Shown here one piece after another: positions 36,932-44,964 of a stretch of DNA of 64,000 nucleotides (positions are counted from its first letter, which is position 1; every line of letters starts with the position of its first letter). The notes beneath the pieces were generated by a model, which saw nothing but the letters and a program-made list of their open reading frames with translations, was not told where the DNA came from and ran no database searches. The position numbers were made by a program, and so were the translations under genes. The stretch lies in contig NZ_CP046620.1 of assembly GCF_009931615.1 (NCBI RefSeq), positions 124,001 through 188,000 on the forward strand, given 5' to 3'. This DNA is from Algicella marina. Lineage in GTDB: Bacteria > Pseudomonadota > Alphaproteobacteria > Rhodobacterales > Rhodobacteraceae.

Positions 36932-38092
36932 ATGGTTGATACGGATCCGATGCGCGCTGACACGGAGATGCTGGAAACCAGCCACCGTGGCAGCTGGATG
37001 GAATGGGTGGCGGTGGCCGCGCTTGTGTACCTGCTGATTTCGGCGGTGAGCGTGATCGGCACGGGCTTCAAGACGGCGACGGGCGGCCATGCGGAGGAGT
37101 TGTTCGCCTTCGCGACCAACCCGTTTGCCGGGCTGGTGGTGGGGACGGTGGCGACGGCGCTGATCCAGTCCTCCTCCACCGTCACGTCGATCATTGTCGG
37201 GCTGGTCGCCGGTGGACTTCCGGTGGAAGTGGCGGTGCCGATGGTGATGGGGGCCAACATCGGCACCTCGATCACCAACACGATCGTTTCCCTTGGCCAT
37301 GTGCGGGAGAAGAAGGAATTCGCGCGGGCGTTTTCCGCCGCGACCGTGCATGATTTCTTCAACCTGTTTTCGGTGGTGATCTTCCTGCCCTTGGAGATCA
37401 TGTTCGGCTTGCTGGAAGGGCTCGGCAAGGCGATGGCATCTGTCTTCGCTGTCGAGGACGCTTCCATGGGCGGGCTGAACTTCGTCAAAGCGGCGACGGC
37501 GCCGGTGGTGGACCTGATCAAGGGCATTGCCCATACAATGGGCGACACGATGGGCGGGATCTTCATGATCGTGCTGGGCGTGGCCCTGATCTTCCTGTCG
37601 ATTCACTTCATCGGCAAGCTGCTGAAGCAACTGATGGTCGGCAAGGCGCGGGAGATCATGCACACGGCCATTGGCAAGGGCCCGGTTTCCGGCATTGCCT
37701 CCGGCACGCTGGTGACGGTGCTGGTTCAGTCCTCCTCCACCACCACATCGCTGATGGTGCCGCTGGCCGGTTCGGGTGCATTCGGGCTGAAGCAGATCTA
37801 CCCGTTCACACTGGGGGCCAACATTGGCACCTGCATCACCGCGCTGCTGGCGGCGACGGCGGTGGATGGCAACACGGTGGCGGCCCTGCAGATCGCCTTC
37901 ATCCACCTAACCTACAACGTGCTGGGTGTGCTGGTGATCTTCGGATTGCCGTTCCTGCGCTACCTGCCGGTGCGGGCGGCGGAATGGCTGGGGCTGACGG
38001 CGGCGGAGAACAAGTTCATCGCCCTCGCCTATATACTGGGTGTGTTCTTCGTGATTCCGGGGCTGTGCCTCGGGGTGACGGCTCTGATCTGA
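36932..38092 (+). CDS. Na+/phosphate cotransporter, NptA/PiT2b (PF02690) family
   Basis: This sodium-coupled phosphate transporter of the type-II family has the ATG after GGGGGA at 36932, giving 386 residues. Two inverted repeats each carry the signature: TALIQSSSTVTS (near 75-86) and TVLVQSSSTTTSL (near 268-280), with GANIGTSITNT and GANIGTCITAL beside them. The C-terminal PhoU-like domain seen in some members is absent. Its stop overlaps or abuts a short coiled-coil gene. No PHO box was recognised. Confidence 0.88.
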   Translation: MVDTDPMRADTEMLETSHRGSWMEWVAVAALVYLLISAVSVIGTGFKTATGGHAEELFAFATNPFAGLVVGTVATALIQSSSTVTSIIVGLVAGGLPVEVAVPMVMGANIGTSITNTIVSLGHVREKKEFARAFSAATVHDFFNLFSVVIFLPLEIMFGLLEGLGKAMASVFAVEDASMGGLNFVKAATAPVVDLIKGIAHTMGDTMGGIFMIVLGVALIFLSIHFIGKLLKQLMVGKAREIMHTAIGKGPVSGIASGTLVTVLVQSSSTTTSLMVPLAGSGAFGLKQIYPFTLGANIGTCITALLAATAVDGNTVAALQIAFIHLTYNVLGVLVIFGLPFLRYLPVRAAEWLGLTAAENKFIALAYILGVFFVIPGLCLGVTALI

Positions 38093-38103
38093 TGGAGGAT
38101 ACG

Positions 38104-38334
38104 ATGAACGTCGATGCCGAACTGAAAATGATGAGCACGGACAAGCTGCGCAAGCTGGTTCAGGAAACCGAGGAAACGCTCGGCGATATCAAGCAAGAGA
38201 TTGAACGGCGGGAGAACGCGGCACAGGCGCGGGAGATCGAGCATCTCGATGTGCACATGAAGAACGCCGAGTTGAGCCTGGAAACGATCCGGAACTTCTT
38301 CCGCTATCTCCGGGAGGAGATGCGGAAGGACTGA
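38104..38334 (+). CDS. small charged coiled-coil protein downstream of the Na/Pi transporter
   Basis: This 76-residue protein has the ATG 5 nt after GGAGG; an ATG 12 bp earlier overlaps the upstream stop and is the alternative. It is mostly helical and highly charged (KLVQETEETLGDIKQEIERR and a second helix ending RYLREEMRKD), with no Cys or Trp. It could be a soluble cofactor of the transporter, standing in for the missing PhoU-like domain, but that is inference from position only. Confidence 0.6.
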   Translation: MNVDAELKMMSTDKLRKLVQETEETLGDIKQEIERRENAAQAREIEHLDVHMKNAELSLETIRNFFRYLREEMRKD

Positions 38335-38355
38335 GAGCGCCGGGGAATGTGGCGG

Positions 38356-38381
38356 GACGCGCTACCTGCGGGTGGCGCGTC
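38356..38381. terminator. hairpin between convergent genes, possible bidirectional terminator
   Basis: GACGCGC (38356-38362) pairs with GCGCGTC (38375-38381); the following TTGCATTTGG is only moderately T-rich. It sits between the 3' ends of the coiled-coil and exchanger genes. Confidence 0.4.
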
Positions 38382-38400
38382 TTGCATTTGGGGAGTGGCT

Positions 38401-39363
38401 TCAGGAACCGGCGGTTGCAAGCAGCCAGACCACATAGACGCCATACGCGGCGAGCAGCGCGGCGCCCTCGCGCCGGGCCACACGCCAGCCGGACCAGGCG
38501 AAGACGATCAGGGCGGTGGTGGCGGCGAGCAGGATCCAGATGTCGAAGGCTGCGATCTGCGGAGGCACGGCCAGCGGCTGGACGAGGGTGGTCACACCGA
38601 GGATGCCGAGCACGTTGAAGATGTTCGAGCCGACGATATTGCCGAAGGCGACGTCACCCTGGTTTTTGCGTACGGCGATGATCGAGGTGATCAGTTCCGG
38701 TGTCGAAGTGCCGATGGCGACGATGGTGAGGCCGATCACCGTCTCCGAGATACCGGCAGCGGCGGCGAGGGCGACGGCGCCCTGCACGAGAAAGCGGGCG
38801 CCGAGGATGGTGATGACGAGGCCGCCGAGGGCGAGGGCCACGGACAACCAGATGCCGGAGCCGGAGGCGGGCAGGGCCGATGCCTCGGCCGCCAGCATGT
38901 CGGCGCTGGGCGAGGCGGCGCGGCGTTCCTGCCAGAGCGTGCCGCCGACGTAGGCAAGCAGGGCGAGGAACAGGGCGGCACCGGCGACGCGGCCGATCTC
39001 CCCCGTCAGGATCAGCGCGAGTGCCGCGAGGGTGGAGAGAGCGAGCACGGTGCCGTCGCGCCGGAAGGCGGCAGGGTTGACGGCAAGCGGCGAGAGCAGG
39101 GCGGCGATGCCGAGGATGAGGAGGATGTTGCCGATGTTGGAGCCGATGACATTGCCGACGGCGATGCCCGGCGAACCGGCCAGCGCGGCCTGCAGGCTGG
39201 TGACGAGTTCCGGCGTCGAGGTGCCGAAGCCGACAAGTGTGAGGCCGATGACGAGCGGGGGGATGCCGAACCGCTCCGCGATCGAGACGGCACCGCGCAC
39301 GAGGGCTTCGCCACCGGCGGCGAGCCCGGCGAGGCCGAGGATAAGCAGGAGGATATCTGTCAT
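38401..39363 (-). CDS. Ca2+/Na+ antiporter, CaCA family (YrbG-like)
   Basis: This inner-membrane cation exchanger has 320 residues and ten predicted helices in two inverted repeats. Each repeat has the alpha motif: GFGTSTPELVTS (near 45-56) and AIGTSTPELITS (near 215-226), followed by GNVIGSNIGN and GNIVGSNIFN. The start MTDILLLILGLAG lies directly after an AGGGG purine stretch. It is a single gene convergent with the phosphate transporter. Confidence 0.9.
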   Translation of the reverse strand: MTDILLLILGLAGLAAGGEALVRGAVSIAERFGIPPLVIGLTLVGFGTSTPELVTSLQAALAGSPGIAVGNVIGSNIGNILLILGIAALLSPLAVNPAAFRRDGTVLALSTLAALALILTGEIGRVAGAALFLALLAYVGGTLWQERRAASPSADMLAAEASALPASGSGIWLSVALALGGLVITILGARFLVQGAVALAAAAGISETVIGLTIVAIGTSTPELITSIIAVRKNQGDVAFGNIVGSNIFNVLGILGVTTLVQPLAVPPQIAAFDIWILLAATTALIVFAWSGWRVARREGAALLAAYGVYVVWLLATAGS

Positions 39364-39626
39364 GGCGGGCCCCTGTCCGGCGGAGGTGCCGGAGCGTTGA
39401 GGTAAGTCACACCGAGGGGGGCGCGTTTCAAGGGGGGCGTGAAAATAACGATGCCGCCGGCGCTTCCGGGGTGGCCTGACGGCGGTTTCGGGGCCGAAAC
39501 AGCTGGATGTTGCCCGTGAGGTCAATACTTCGGCAGGGCGCTCGCCTTTGCCGGGAGTGGGTGCCGGAAATTTGGGCAGGTGGGGCAATCTGCACGGCGG
39601 GCCGGCGGCTCGCGCGGTTGGGTAAG
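39364..39626. other. intergenic region upstream of the amide operon, nothing recognised
   Basis: About 260 bp of GC-rich DNA between the divergent exchanger and amiC units. It must hold the exchanger promoter, but no clear boxes are seen. With the promoter and leader downstream, the gene-free stretch totals 390 bp. Confidence 0.5.
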
Positions 39627-39656
39627 TTGACTCCGGGGCGGCCCCGGCGCGATACT
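39627..39656 (+). promoter_or_regulatory. promoter of the amide operon
   Basis: TTGACT (39627-39632), an 18-bp spacer and GATACT (39651-39656). The spacer itself holds CCGGGG-CGG-CCCCGG (39633-39647), an inverted repeat that could be an operator. Transcription would start near 39663. Confidence 0.55.
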
Positions 39657-39680
39657 CCATGTGACATAGTTGGCAAATGC

Positions 39681-39736
39681 GCCTCGCGATCCCGCACTAC
39701 GACCCGAAAGGGCGGATGGGATCTGCGGGGCTTTTT
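39681..39736 (+). promoter_or_regulatory. terminator-like attenuator in the amiC leader
   Basis: A 13-bp stem pairs 39681-39693 with 39718-39731 (one bulged T at 39724, one G-T pair) and runs straight into five T (39732-39736), all before amiC. Two candidate A1 hexaloops occur: GGC-AAATGC-GCC (39672-39683), whose 3' arm is also the 5' end of the terminator stem, and CCG-AAAGGG-CGG (39704-39715), which fits the A1/G4 rule for ANTAR targets. AmiR, encoded in the same operon, is the likely antiterminator. Confidence 0.65.
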
Positions 39737-39753
39737 CGTTTCTGGAGGGTGCC

Positions 39754-40854
39754 GTGCCACGCGAGATCGACCTTGGGATCCTGTTTTCCCGCTCCGGTAC
39801 CTATCACCTGATCAGCGAAGCGAGCCGGTCGGGGGCTCTGAAGGCGATTGAGCAGGTGAACGCGGACGAAGCGCTGGACGTGGTGTTTCGCCCGGTGGAG
39901 CGTGACCCGGAGGGCAATGTCGATGCCTATGCGCCTTTGTGCGAGGATATCCTGCGGGAGAGCGATGCGCGGCACGTGATCGGCTGCACCACGTCCTGGA
40001 GCCGCAAGGAGGTGATCCCGGTGCTGGAACGGACGGACGGGGCCCTGTGGTATCCCGCGCCATACGAGGGGTTCGAAGCCTCGGACCGGATCGTCTACAC
40101 GCATGCCTGTCCAAACCAGCACCTGTTGCCCCTTCTGGATCATATCTTCGCCAGTTTCGGCCGGCGCAGTTACCTGACCGGTTCCAACTACATCTGGGGT
40201 TGGGAGATGGGGCGGCTTGCCCGCGAGATCGGCCAGCGTGCGGGCGGGGAGGTTCTGGGCGAGCGTTATCTTCCGCTCGGATCCACCGAGATCGGACGGA
40301 TCATCGAGGAAATTGCGGACCTGCAGCCGGACTTCGTGCTGAACCAGCTTATCGGCCCCTCCCAGTATGCGTTTCTGGAAGCAATGGCCGCGCTGCGGCA
40401 GAAAGACCCGTATTTCGCCGCGGGACGGTGCCCGGTGCTGTCCTGTAACGTGACCGAGAGTGAGTTGCCGGTGATGGGTGCGGCGGCAGAGGGGCTGATT
40501 TCCGCCGGGCCTTGGTTCCGCGGGCTGCATCCGGCGCTGCCCGGCAATTTCGGACGTGAGGATTTCGCGTCGTCGATCGAGGCTGCAGGCCATGCTTCGG
40601 TGATGATGCTGGCACGGCTGCTGGCGGATAACCCGGGCGCCGAGGACCTGCCGCTTTCCGACCTGCTGGCGCAGCCGCGCGCGGCGGAGATCGGGATCAG
40701 CCCGCGCACCCATCATACCCGGCTGCCCGTCGCCATTGCGCAGGTACGGGACGGGGTCTTCGTGCCGCTGCGGACAGAGGTGCCGGTGGAGGGCGACCCG
40801 TATCTCACCCGTGAGCGTGAACCCGCGCCGGCGATGTTGCGGGTGGTGAGATGA
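39754..40854 (+). CDS. amiC: AmiC-like amide-sensing regulator
   Basis: In Pseudomonas AmiC is a periplasmic-binding-protein-like sensor that holds AmiR inactive until a short-chain amide binds. The GTG at 39754, 5 nt after GGAGG, gives MPREIDLGILFSRSGTYH and 366 residues without signal peptide, as expected for a cytoplasmic sensor. Strong family likeness is seen in PLCEDILRESDARHVIGC, WYPAPYEGFE and TGSNYIWGWEMG. It overlaps amiR by 4 bp, matching the AmiC-AmiR pair. Confidence 0.88.
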   Translation: MPREIDLGILFSRSGTYHLISEASRSGALKAIEQVNADEALDVVFRPVERDPEGNVDAYAPLCEDILRESDARHVIGCTTSWSRKEVIPVLERTDGALWYPAPYEGFEASDRIVYTHACPNQHLLPLLDHIFASFGRRSYLTGSNYIWGWEMGRLAREIGQRAGGEVLGERYLPLGSTEIGRIIEEIADLQPDFVLNQLIGPSQYAFLEAMAALRQKDPYFAAGRCPVLSCNVTESELPVMGAAAEGLISAGPWFRGLHPALPGNFGREDFASSIEAAGHASVMMLARLLADNPGAEDLPLSDLLAQPRAAEIGISPRTHHTRLPVAIAQVRDGVFVPLRTEVPVEGDPYLTREREPAPAMLRVVR

Positions 40855-41453
40855 GGCGGCGGTTGCGCATTCCCGAACTGGGCGGCGCAAGGGCGGCGAT
40901 CCTGCACCGCCCCCATGCGACGGTGACGGCGCTGGTGCGCCAGTTGCAGGCCATCGGGCTGGAGGTGGATTGCCACTGGCCGGACCTGCCGGCCTCGGCC
41001 CGAGGGGCGGATTACCTGTTCATAGATGTCGATACTGCCTATGCCGAGCAGTTCCCGTGGGAACCGGGCGAAGCGCCGCTGCCGACCATCGCGCTGGTCG
41101 GTTCCGAGGCGCCGGGGCGGATCGAGTGGCTGATGAACTTCGGGGCGGATGCGCAGATCCTGAAACCAGTGGGCGACGGCGGTGTCTATTCGGCGCTGCT
41201 GATCGCACGGGCGACCTTCGACGCACGGGTGGAACTGGCGGGCGAGATCGAGCATCTGCGCCATCGACTGGGCCAGCGGCAGACTGTGGTTCGGGCGGTG
41301 GCGATGCTGGCCGCGCGGGGCAAGACCGAGGACGAGGCCTATGCGCAATTGCGCTCCATGGCGATGGCGTGGCGGGTAAGTTTCGAGGAGGCCGCCGACC
41401 GGATCGTGGCGACTTCGGGGCCGCTGGCCGGAGAGGACGGCGACCGTGGTTGA
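40851..41453 (+). CDS. amiR: AmiR-like ANTAR antitermination protein
   Basis: AmiR binds leader RNA through its C-terminal ANTAR domain and prevents terminator formation. It has 200 residues: a pseudo-receiver domain (about 10-125) lacking the phosphoacceptor pattern, a coiled-coil helix (VELAGEIEHLRHRLGQRQ) and the three-helix ANTAR (about 143-190) with VVRAVAMLAARGKTEDEAYA. It starts at the amiC stop (ATGA) and ends inside the start of the first permease. Its RNA target is presumably the leader before amiC. Confidence 0.85.
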   Translation: MRRRLRIPELGGARAAILHRPHATVTALVRQLQAIGLEVDCHWPDLPASARGADYLFIDVDTAYAEQFPWEPGEAPLPTIALVGSEAPGRIEWLMNFGADAQILKPVGDGGVYSALLIARATFDARVELAGEIEHLRHRLGQRQTVVRAVAMLAARGKTEDEAYAQLRSMAMAWRVSFEEAADRIVATSGPLAGEDGDRG

Positions 41454-42336
41454 GGTGGCGGTACCAACGGCCCCCGCGGCGGCACCGGCAGGGGTGATGC
41501 GCCGACTGTTGCGCCGCAAGCTGGCGCTTTTCGGCCTTGCGATCATCTTGCTGGTGGTCGGGGGCGCGGTGTTCGCGCCCTGGGTGGCGCCCTTCGCACC
41601 GGATGAGCAGCATTTCGACGGGCTGACATTGCAGGGCGCGCCGATGCCGCCCGGCGGGCAGTTCCTGATGGGCACGGACCTGCTGGGGCGTGACCTGTTG
41701 AGCCGCATGTTGCACGGCGCGCGGACCTCGCTGGTGATCGGTGTCGTGGCCAACGGGGTGGCGCTGATCATCGGCACGTTCGTGGGGGTGATGGCCGGGT
41801 TCCTGCGGGGATGGATCGGTGCGGTGCTGATGCGGTTCACCGACCTGATGATGGCCTTTCCGGCGCTGTTGCTGGCGATCTGTCTTGCGGCGATCTTCCA
41901 GCCTTCGCTGTGGATCGTGGCGATGGTGATCGCCCTGGTGAACTGGGTGCAGACGGCAAGGGTGATCTATACCGAGACCACCAGTCTGGCGGAGCGGGAA
42001 TTCATCGCCGCGGAAAAGACTCTCGGCGCATCGCAGGCGCGTATCCTGTTTCGCCATATCCTGCCGCATCTGGTGCCGACGCTGATCGTCTGGGGCACGC
42101 TCGGAATTTCCGTCACCGTGCTGCTGGAAGCGACACTTTCGTTCCTCGGGGTGGGGGTTCAGCCGCCGACGCCAAGCTGGGGCAACATCATCTTCGAGAA
42201 CCAGACGTATTTCCAGGCGGCGCCGTGGCTGGTGTTCATACCCGGTGCGGCGATCCTGCTGCTGGCGCTGGCGTTCAACCTTGTGGGCGATGCGCTGCGC
42301 GAGGAACTTGACCCGACGCAGAGGGGGAACGGCTGA
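41446..42336 (+). CDS. ABC transporter permease, DppC type
   Basis: This inner-membrane permease of the dipeptide/nickel (Dpp/Opp) class has 296 residues from a GTG that overlaps amiR by 8 bp. The N-terminal helix follows MRRLLRRKLALFG, the typical GTDLLGRDLLSRMLHGARTS segment is near residue 77, and the EAA loop is EFIAAEKTLGASQARILFRH. The order C before B is reversed from the usual dppBC. Confidence 0.9.
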   Translation: MVEVAVPTAPAAAPAGVMRRLLRRKLALFGLAIILLVVGGAVFAPWVAPFAPDEQHFDGLTLQGAPMPPGGQFLMGTDLLGRDLLSRMLHGARTSLVIGVVANGVALIIGTFVGVMAGFLRGWIGAVLMRFTDLMMAFPALLLAICLAAIFQPSLWIVAMVIALVNWVQTARVIYTETTSLAEREFIAAEKTLGASQARILFRHILPHLVPTLIVWGTLGISVTVLLEATLSFLGVGVQPPTPSWGNIIFENQTYFQAAPWLVFIPGAAILLLALAFNLVGDALREELDPTQRGNG

Positions 42337-43256
42337 TGCCTGGATACCTGATCCGACGCCTCGTCCAGTCCGCCCTGATCCTGCTGGGGGTAAGCTTCAT
42401 TACCTTCCTGCTGCTGTATGTGCTGCCCGCCGACCCGGTGCGGCAGATCGCCGGACGCTCGGCGACGGCGCAGACCGTCGAGAACATCCGGCATCAACTG
42501 GGGCTCGACCAGCCGCTGCTGGTGCAATACTGGCGCTATCTTTCCGGGCTGGTGCAAGGCGACATGGGCCGCAGCTACCTGCAGAAGACGGAGGTTTCCT
42601 CGCTGATCGCCGCGCGACTGCCTGCCTCGCTGCTACTCATGGCCGGCGGGATCGTCTGCGAACTGGTGATCGGCCTCGCGCTGGGCATCATTGCCGCGGT
42701 GTTCCGGGGGCGACCGCTGGACCATGCGCTGATGGTGACGAGCTTCGTAGCGGTGTCGGCGCCGCAGTTCGTGGTGGGGCTGCTGCTGCTCTACCTCTTC
42801 GCAGTGCAACTGGGCTGGTTCCCGATCGGCGGCTACGGCACGTTCGCACATCTGGTGCTGCCTGCCGTAACCCTGGGGATCATGGGGTCGGGCTGGTACA
42901 GCCGGATGATGCGCTCCTCCATGGTCGATGTGCTGCGGCAGGATTACATCCGCACCGCTCGCGCCAAGGGGCTGACCCGCAGGAGGGTGCTGCTGCGCCA
43001 CGCGCTGCCCAACGCCATCCTGCCGATCATCGCCATGATCGGGATCGACATCGGCATCTTCATGGGCGGTATCGTGGTGGTCGAAAGCGTCTTCGGCTGG
43101 CCCGGCATCGGCCAGTTGGCATGGCAGGCGATCCAGCGCGTCGACATTCCCGTCATCATGGGCGTCACCATGGTTTCGGCCGCTGCCATCGTGCTCGGCA
43201 ACCTTCTGGCCGACCTGATTACCCCGTTCATCGACCCGCGGATCAAGCTGCGGTGA
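42336..43256 (+). CDS. ABC transporter permease, DppB type
   Basis: This is the partner permease, 306 residues and six helices. It opens MPGYLIRRLVQSALILLGV and has PADPVRQIAGRSA, QLGLDQPLLVQYWRYL and the EAA loop DYIRTARAKGLTRRRVLLRH. Its ATG shares one base with the previous stop. An 81-bp gap with a C tract and a hairpin separates it from the binding-protein gene. Confidence 0.92.
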   Translation: MPGYLIRRLVQSALILLGVSFITFLLLYVLPADPVRQIAGRSATAQTVENIRHQLGLDQPLLVQYWRYLSGLVQGDMGRSYLQKTEVSSLIAARLPASLLLMAGGIVCELVIGLALGIIAAVFRGRPLDHALMVTSFVAVSAPQFVVGLLLLYLFAVQLGWFPIGGYGTFAHLVLPAVTLGIMGSGWYSRMMRSSMVDVLRQDYIRTARAKGLTRRRVLLRHALPNAILPIIAMIGIDIGIFMGGIVVVESVFGWPGIGQLAWQAIQRVDIPVIMGVTMVSAAAIVLGNLLADLITPFIDPRIKLR

Positions 43257-43263
43257 ATTTCTG

Positions 43264-43293
43264 CCCCCCCCCCGCCCCGCGCGTATTGCGGGG
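43264..43293 (+). repeat. C10 homopolymer tract and hairpin before the binding-protein gene
   Basis: Ten consecutive C (43264-43273) are followed by CCCCGC/GCGGGG (43275-43280 with 43288-43293). The tract is a hotspot for slippage, but it is intergenic, so only spacing or expression could change. The hairpin may shape differential expression of permease and binding protein. Confidence 0.55.
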
Positions 43294-43337
43294 CCAGTGA
43301 TCAAGACCAACCACGAACGACCAACAAGGAGACAGAC

Positions 43338-44960
43338 ATGATGAAATCACTGCTTGCATCCACTGCAATCCTGTTCGCCGCGGCGCTGCCCGGCATGGCA
43401 CAGGACTATACGCCCGACCCGGACGCGACGCCGGGCGGGATGATCACCGTCACCTACAAGGACGATGTGGCGACGCTCGATCCGGCCATCGGCTACGACT
43501 GGCAGAACTGGTCAATGATCAAATCCCTGTTCGACGGCCTGATGGACTACGTGCCGGGCACGACCGAACTGCGCCCCGGCCTCGCCGAGAGCCATGAGGT
43601 CAGCGAGGACGGCACTGTCTTTACCTTCAAGTTGCGGGAAGGCGTCACCTTCCACAATGGCCGCGAGATGACGGCCGAGGACGTCAAGTATTCGCTCGAC
43701 CGCGTGACCGACCCGGAGACGCAGTCTCCCGGTGCCGGGTTCTTTGCCTCCATCGCCGGTTTCGATGCGGTGAGCGCTGGCGAGGCGGAGGGCCTTTCCG
43801 GCGTCGAGGTCGTCGACCCGCTGACCGTCAAAATCACGCTGTCGCGGCCGGACGCCACCTTCCTGCACGTGATGGCGCTGAATTTCGCTTCTGTCGTGCC
43901 GGCGGAAGCGGTGGAAGAGCATGGCACCGATTTCGGCAAGCATCCCGTGGGAACCGGGGCGTTCAAGCTGGGCGAGTGGACGATCGGTCAGCGACTGGTG
44001 TTCGAGAAAAACGCGGACTACTGGCGTGACGGCGTGCCGTATCTCGACGGAGTGACTTTCGAGGTCGGGCAGGAGCCGATCGTCGCGCTGCTGCGGCTGC
44101 AGCAGGGAGAGGTGGACGTTCCCGGTGACGGCATTCCGCCCGCCAAGTTCCAGGAGGTGATGGGTGACCCGGACCAGGCTGCCCGCGTGGTCGAAGGCGG
44201 CCAGCTTCACACCGGTTACATCACGTTGAATGTCGGCATCGAACCGCTGGACAAGCTGGAAGTGCGCGAAGCCATCAACATGGCGATCAACAAGGAGCGG
44301 ATTACCCAGATCATCAATGGCCGAGCCGTGCCCGCGACGCAGCCGTTGCCGCCGTCGATGCCCGGCTACACGGACGGGTACGAGGGTTATGCCCATGACA
44401 TCGAGGCGGCCAAGGCCAAGCTGGCTGAAGCCGGAGTGGGTGACGGGTTCACGACGCAACTCTACGTGATGAACACCGACCCGAACCCGCGGATCGCGCA
44501 GGCGATCCAGCAGGACCTGAAGGCAATCGGCGTTGATGTCGAGATCCGCTCTCTGGCGCAGGCCAACGTGATCGAGGCCGGCGGCGCGGGGCAGGCGCCG
44601 ATGATCTGGTCCGGCGGCATGGCGTGGATCGCCGACTTCCCCGATCCGTCGAACTTCTACGGCCCGATCCTCGGCTGTGCCGGTGCGGGCGAGGGCGGCT
44701 GGAACTGGTCGAAGTTCTGCGACGAGAGCATAGACGCCATGGCGACGGAGGCCGACAGCATCACCGACCCCGCCGCGCCCGAGCGGCTGGAAATGTGGTC
44801 CGATGTCTACATGAAGGTCATGGAGCAGGCGCCGTGGGTGCCGGTTTTCAACGAGCAGCGCTACACGATGAAATCGGCACGCATGGGCGGCGATGACGCG
44901 CTCTATGTCGACCCGGTGTCGATCCCGGTCAACTACGACTATGTCTACGTGACCGAGTGA
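43338..44960 (+). CDS. extracellular solute-binding protein, family 5
   Basis: This periplasmic binding protein of the Dpp/Opp type has 540 residues, with a Sec signal peptide cleaved after LPGMA before QDYTPDPD. The family pattern YKDDVATLDPAIGYDWQNW, LREGVTFHNGREMTAEDVKYSLDRV and NWSKFCDESIDAM is clear. Together with a downstream amidase and AmiCR control, its ligand is more likely an amide or short amide-containing compound than a generic peptide; this is inference. Confidence 0.9.
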   Translation: MMKSLLASTAILFAAALPGMAQDYTPDPDATPGGMITVTYKDDVATLDPAIGYDWQNWSMIKSLFDGLMDYVPGTTELRPGLAESHEVSEDGTVFTFKLREGVTFHNGREMTAEDVKYSLDRVTDPETQSPGAGFFASIAGFDAVSAGEAEGLSGVEVVDPLTVKITLSRPDATFLHVMALNFASVVPAEAVEEHGTDFGKHPVGTGAFKLGEWTIGQRLVFEKNADYWRDGVPYLDGVTFEVGQEPIVALLRLQQGEVDVPGDGIPPAKFQEVMGDPDQAARVVEGGQLHTGYITLNVGIEPLDKLEVREAINMAINKERITQIINGRAVPATQPLPPSMPGYTDGYEGYAHDIEAAKAKLAEAGVGDGFTTQLYVMNTDPNPRIAQAIQQDLKAIGVDVEIRSLAQANVIEAGGAGQAPMIWSGGMAWIADFPDPSNFYGPILGCAGAGEGGWNWSKFCDESIDAMATEADSITDPAAPERLEMWSDVYMKVMEQAPWVPVFNEQRYTMKSARMGGDDALYVDPVSIPVNYDYVYVTE

Positions 44961-44964
44961 GATC

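Noticed and set aside
38347-39405. Plus-strand open frame opposite the Ca/Na exchanger
   Set aside because: Gly/Asp/Glu-rich shadow of a membrane protein gene; no start signal or homology.
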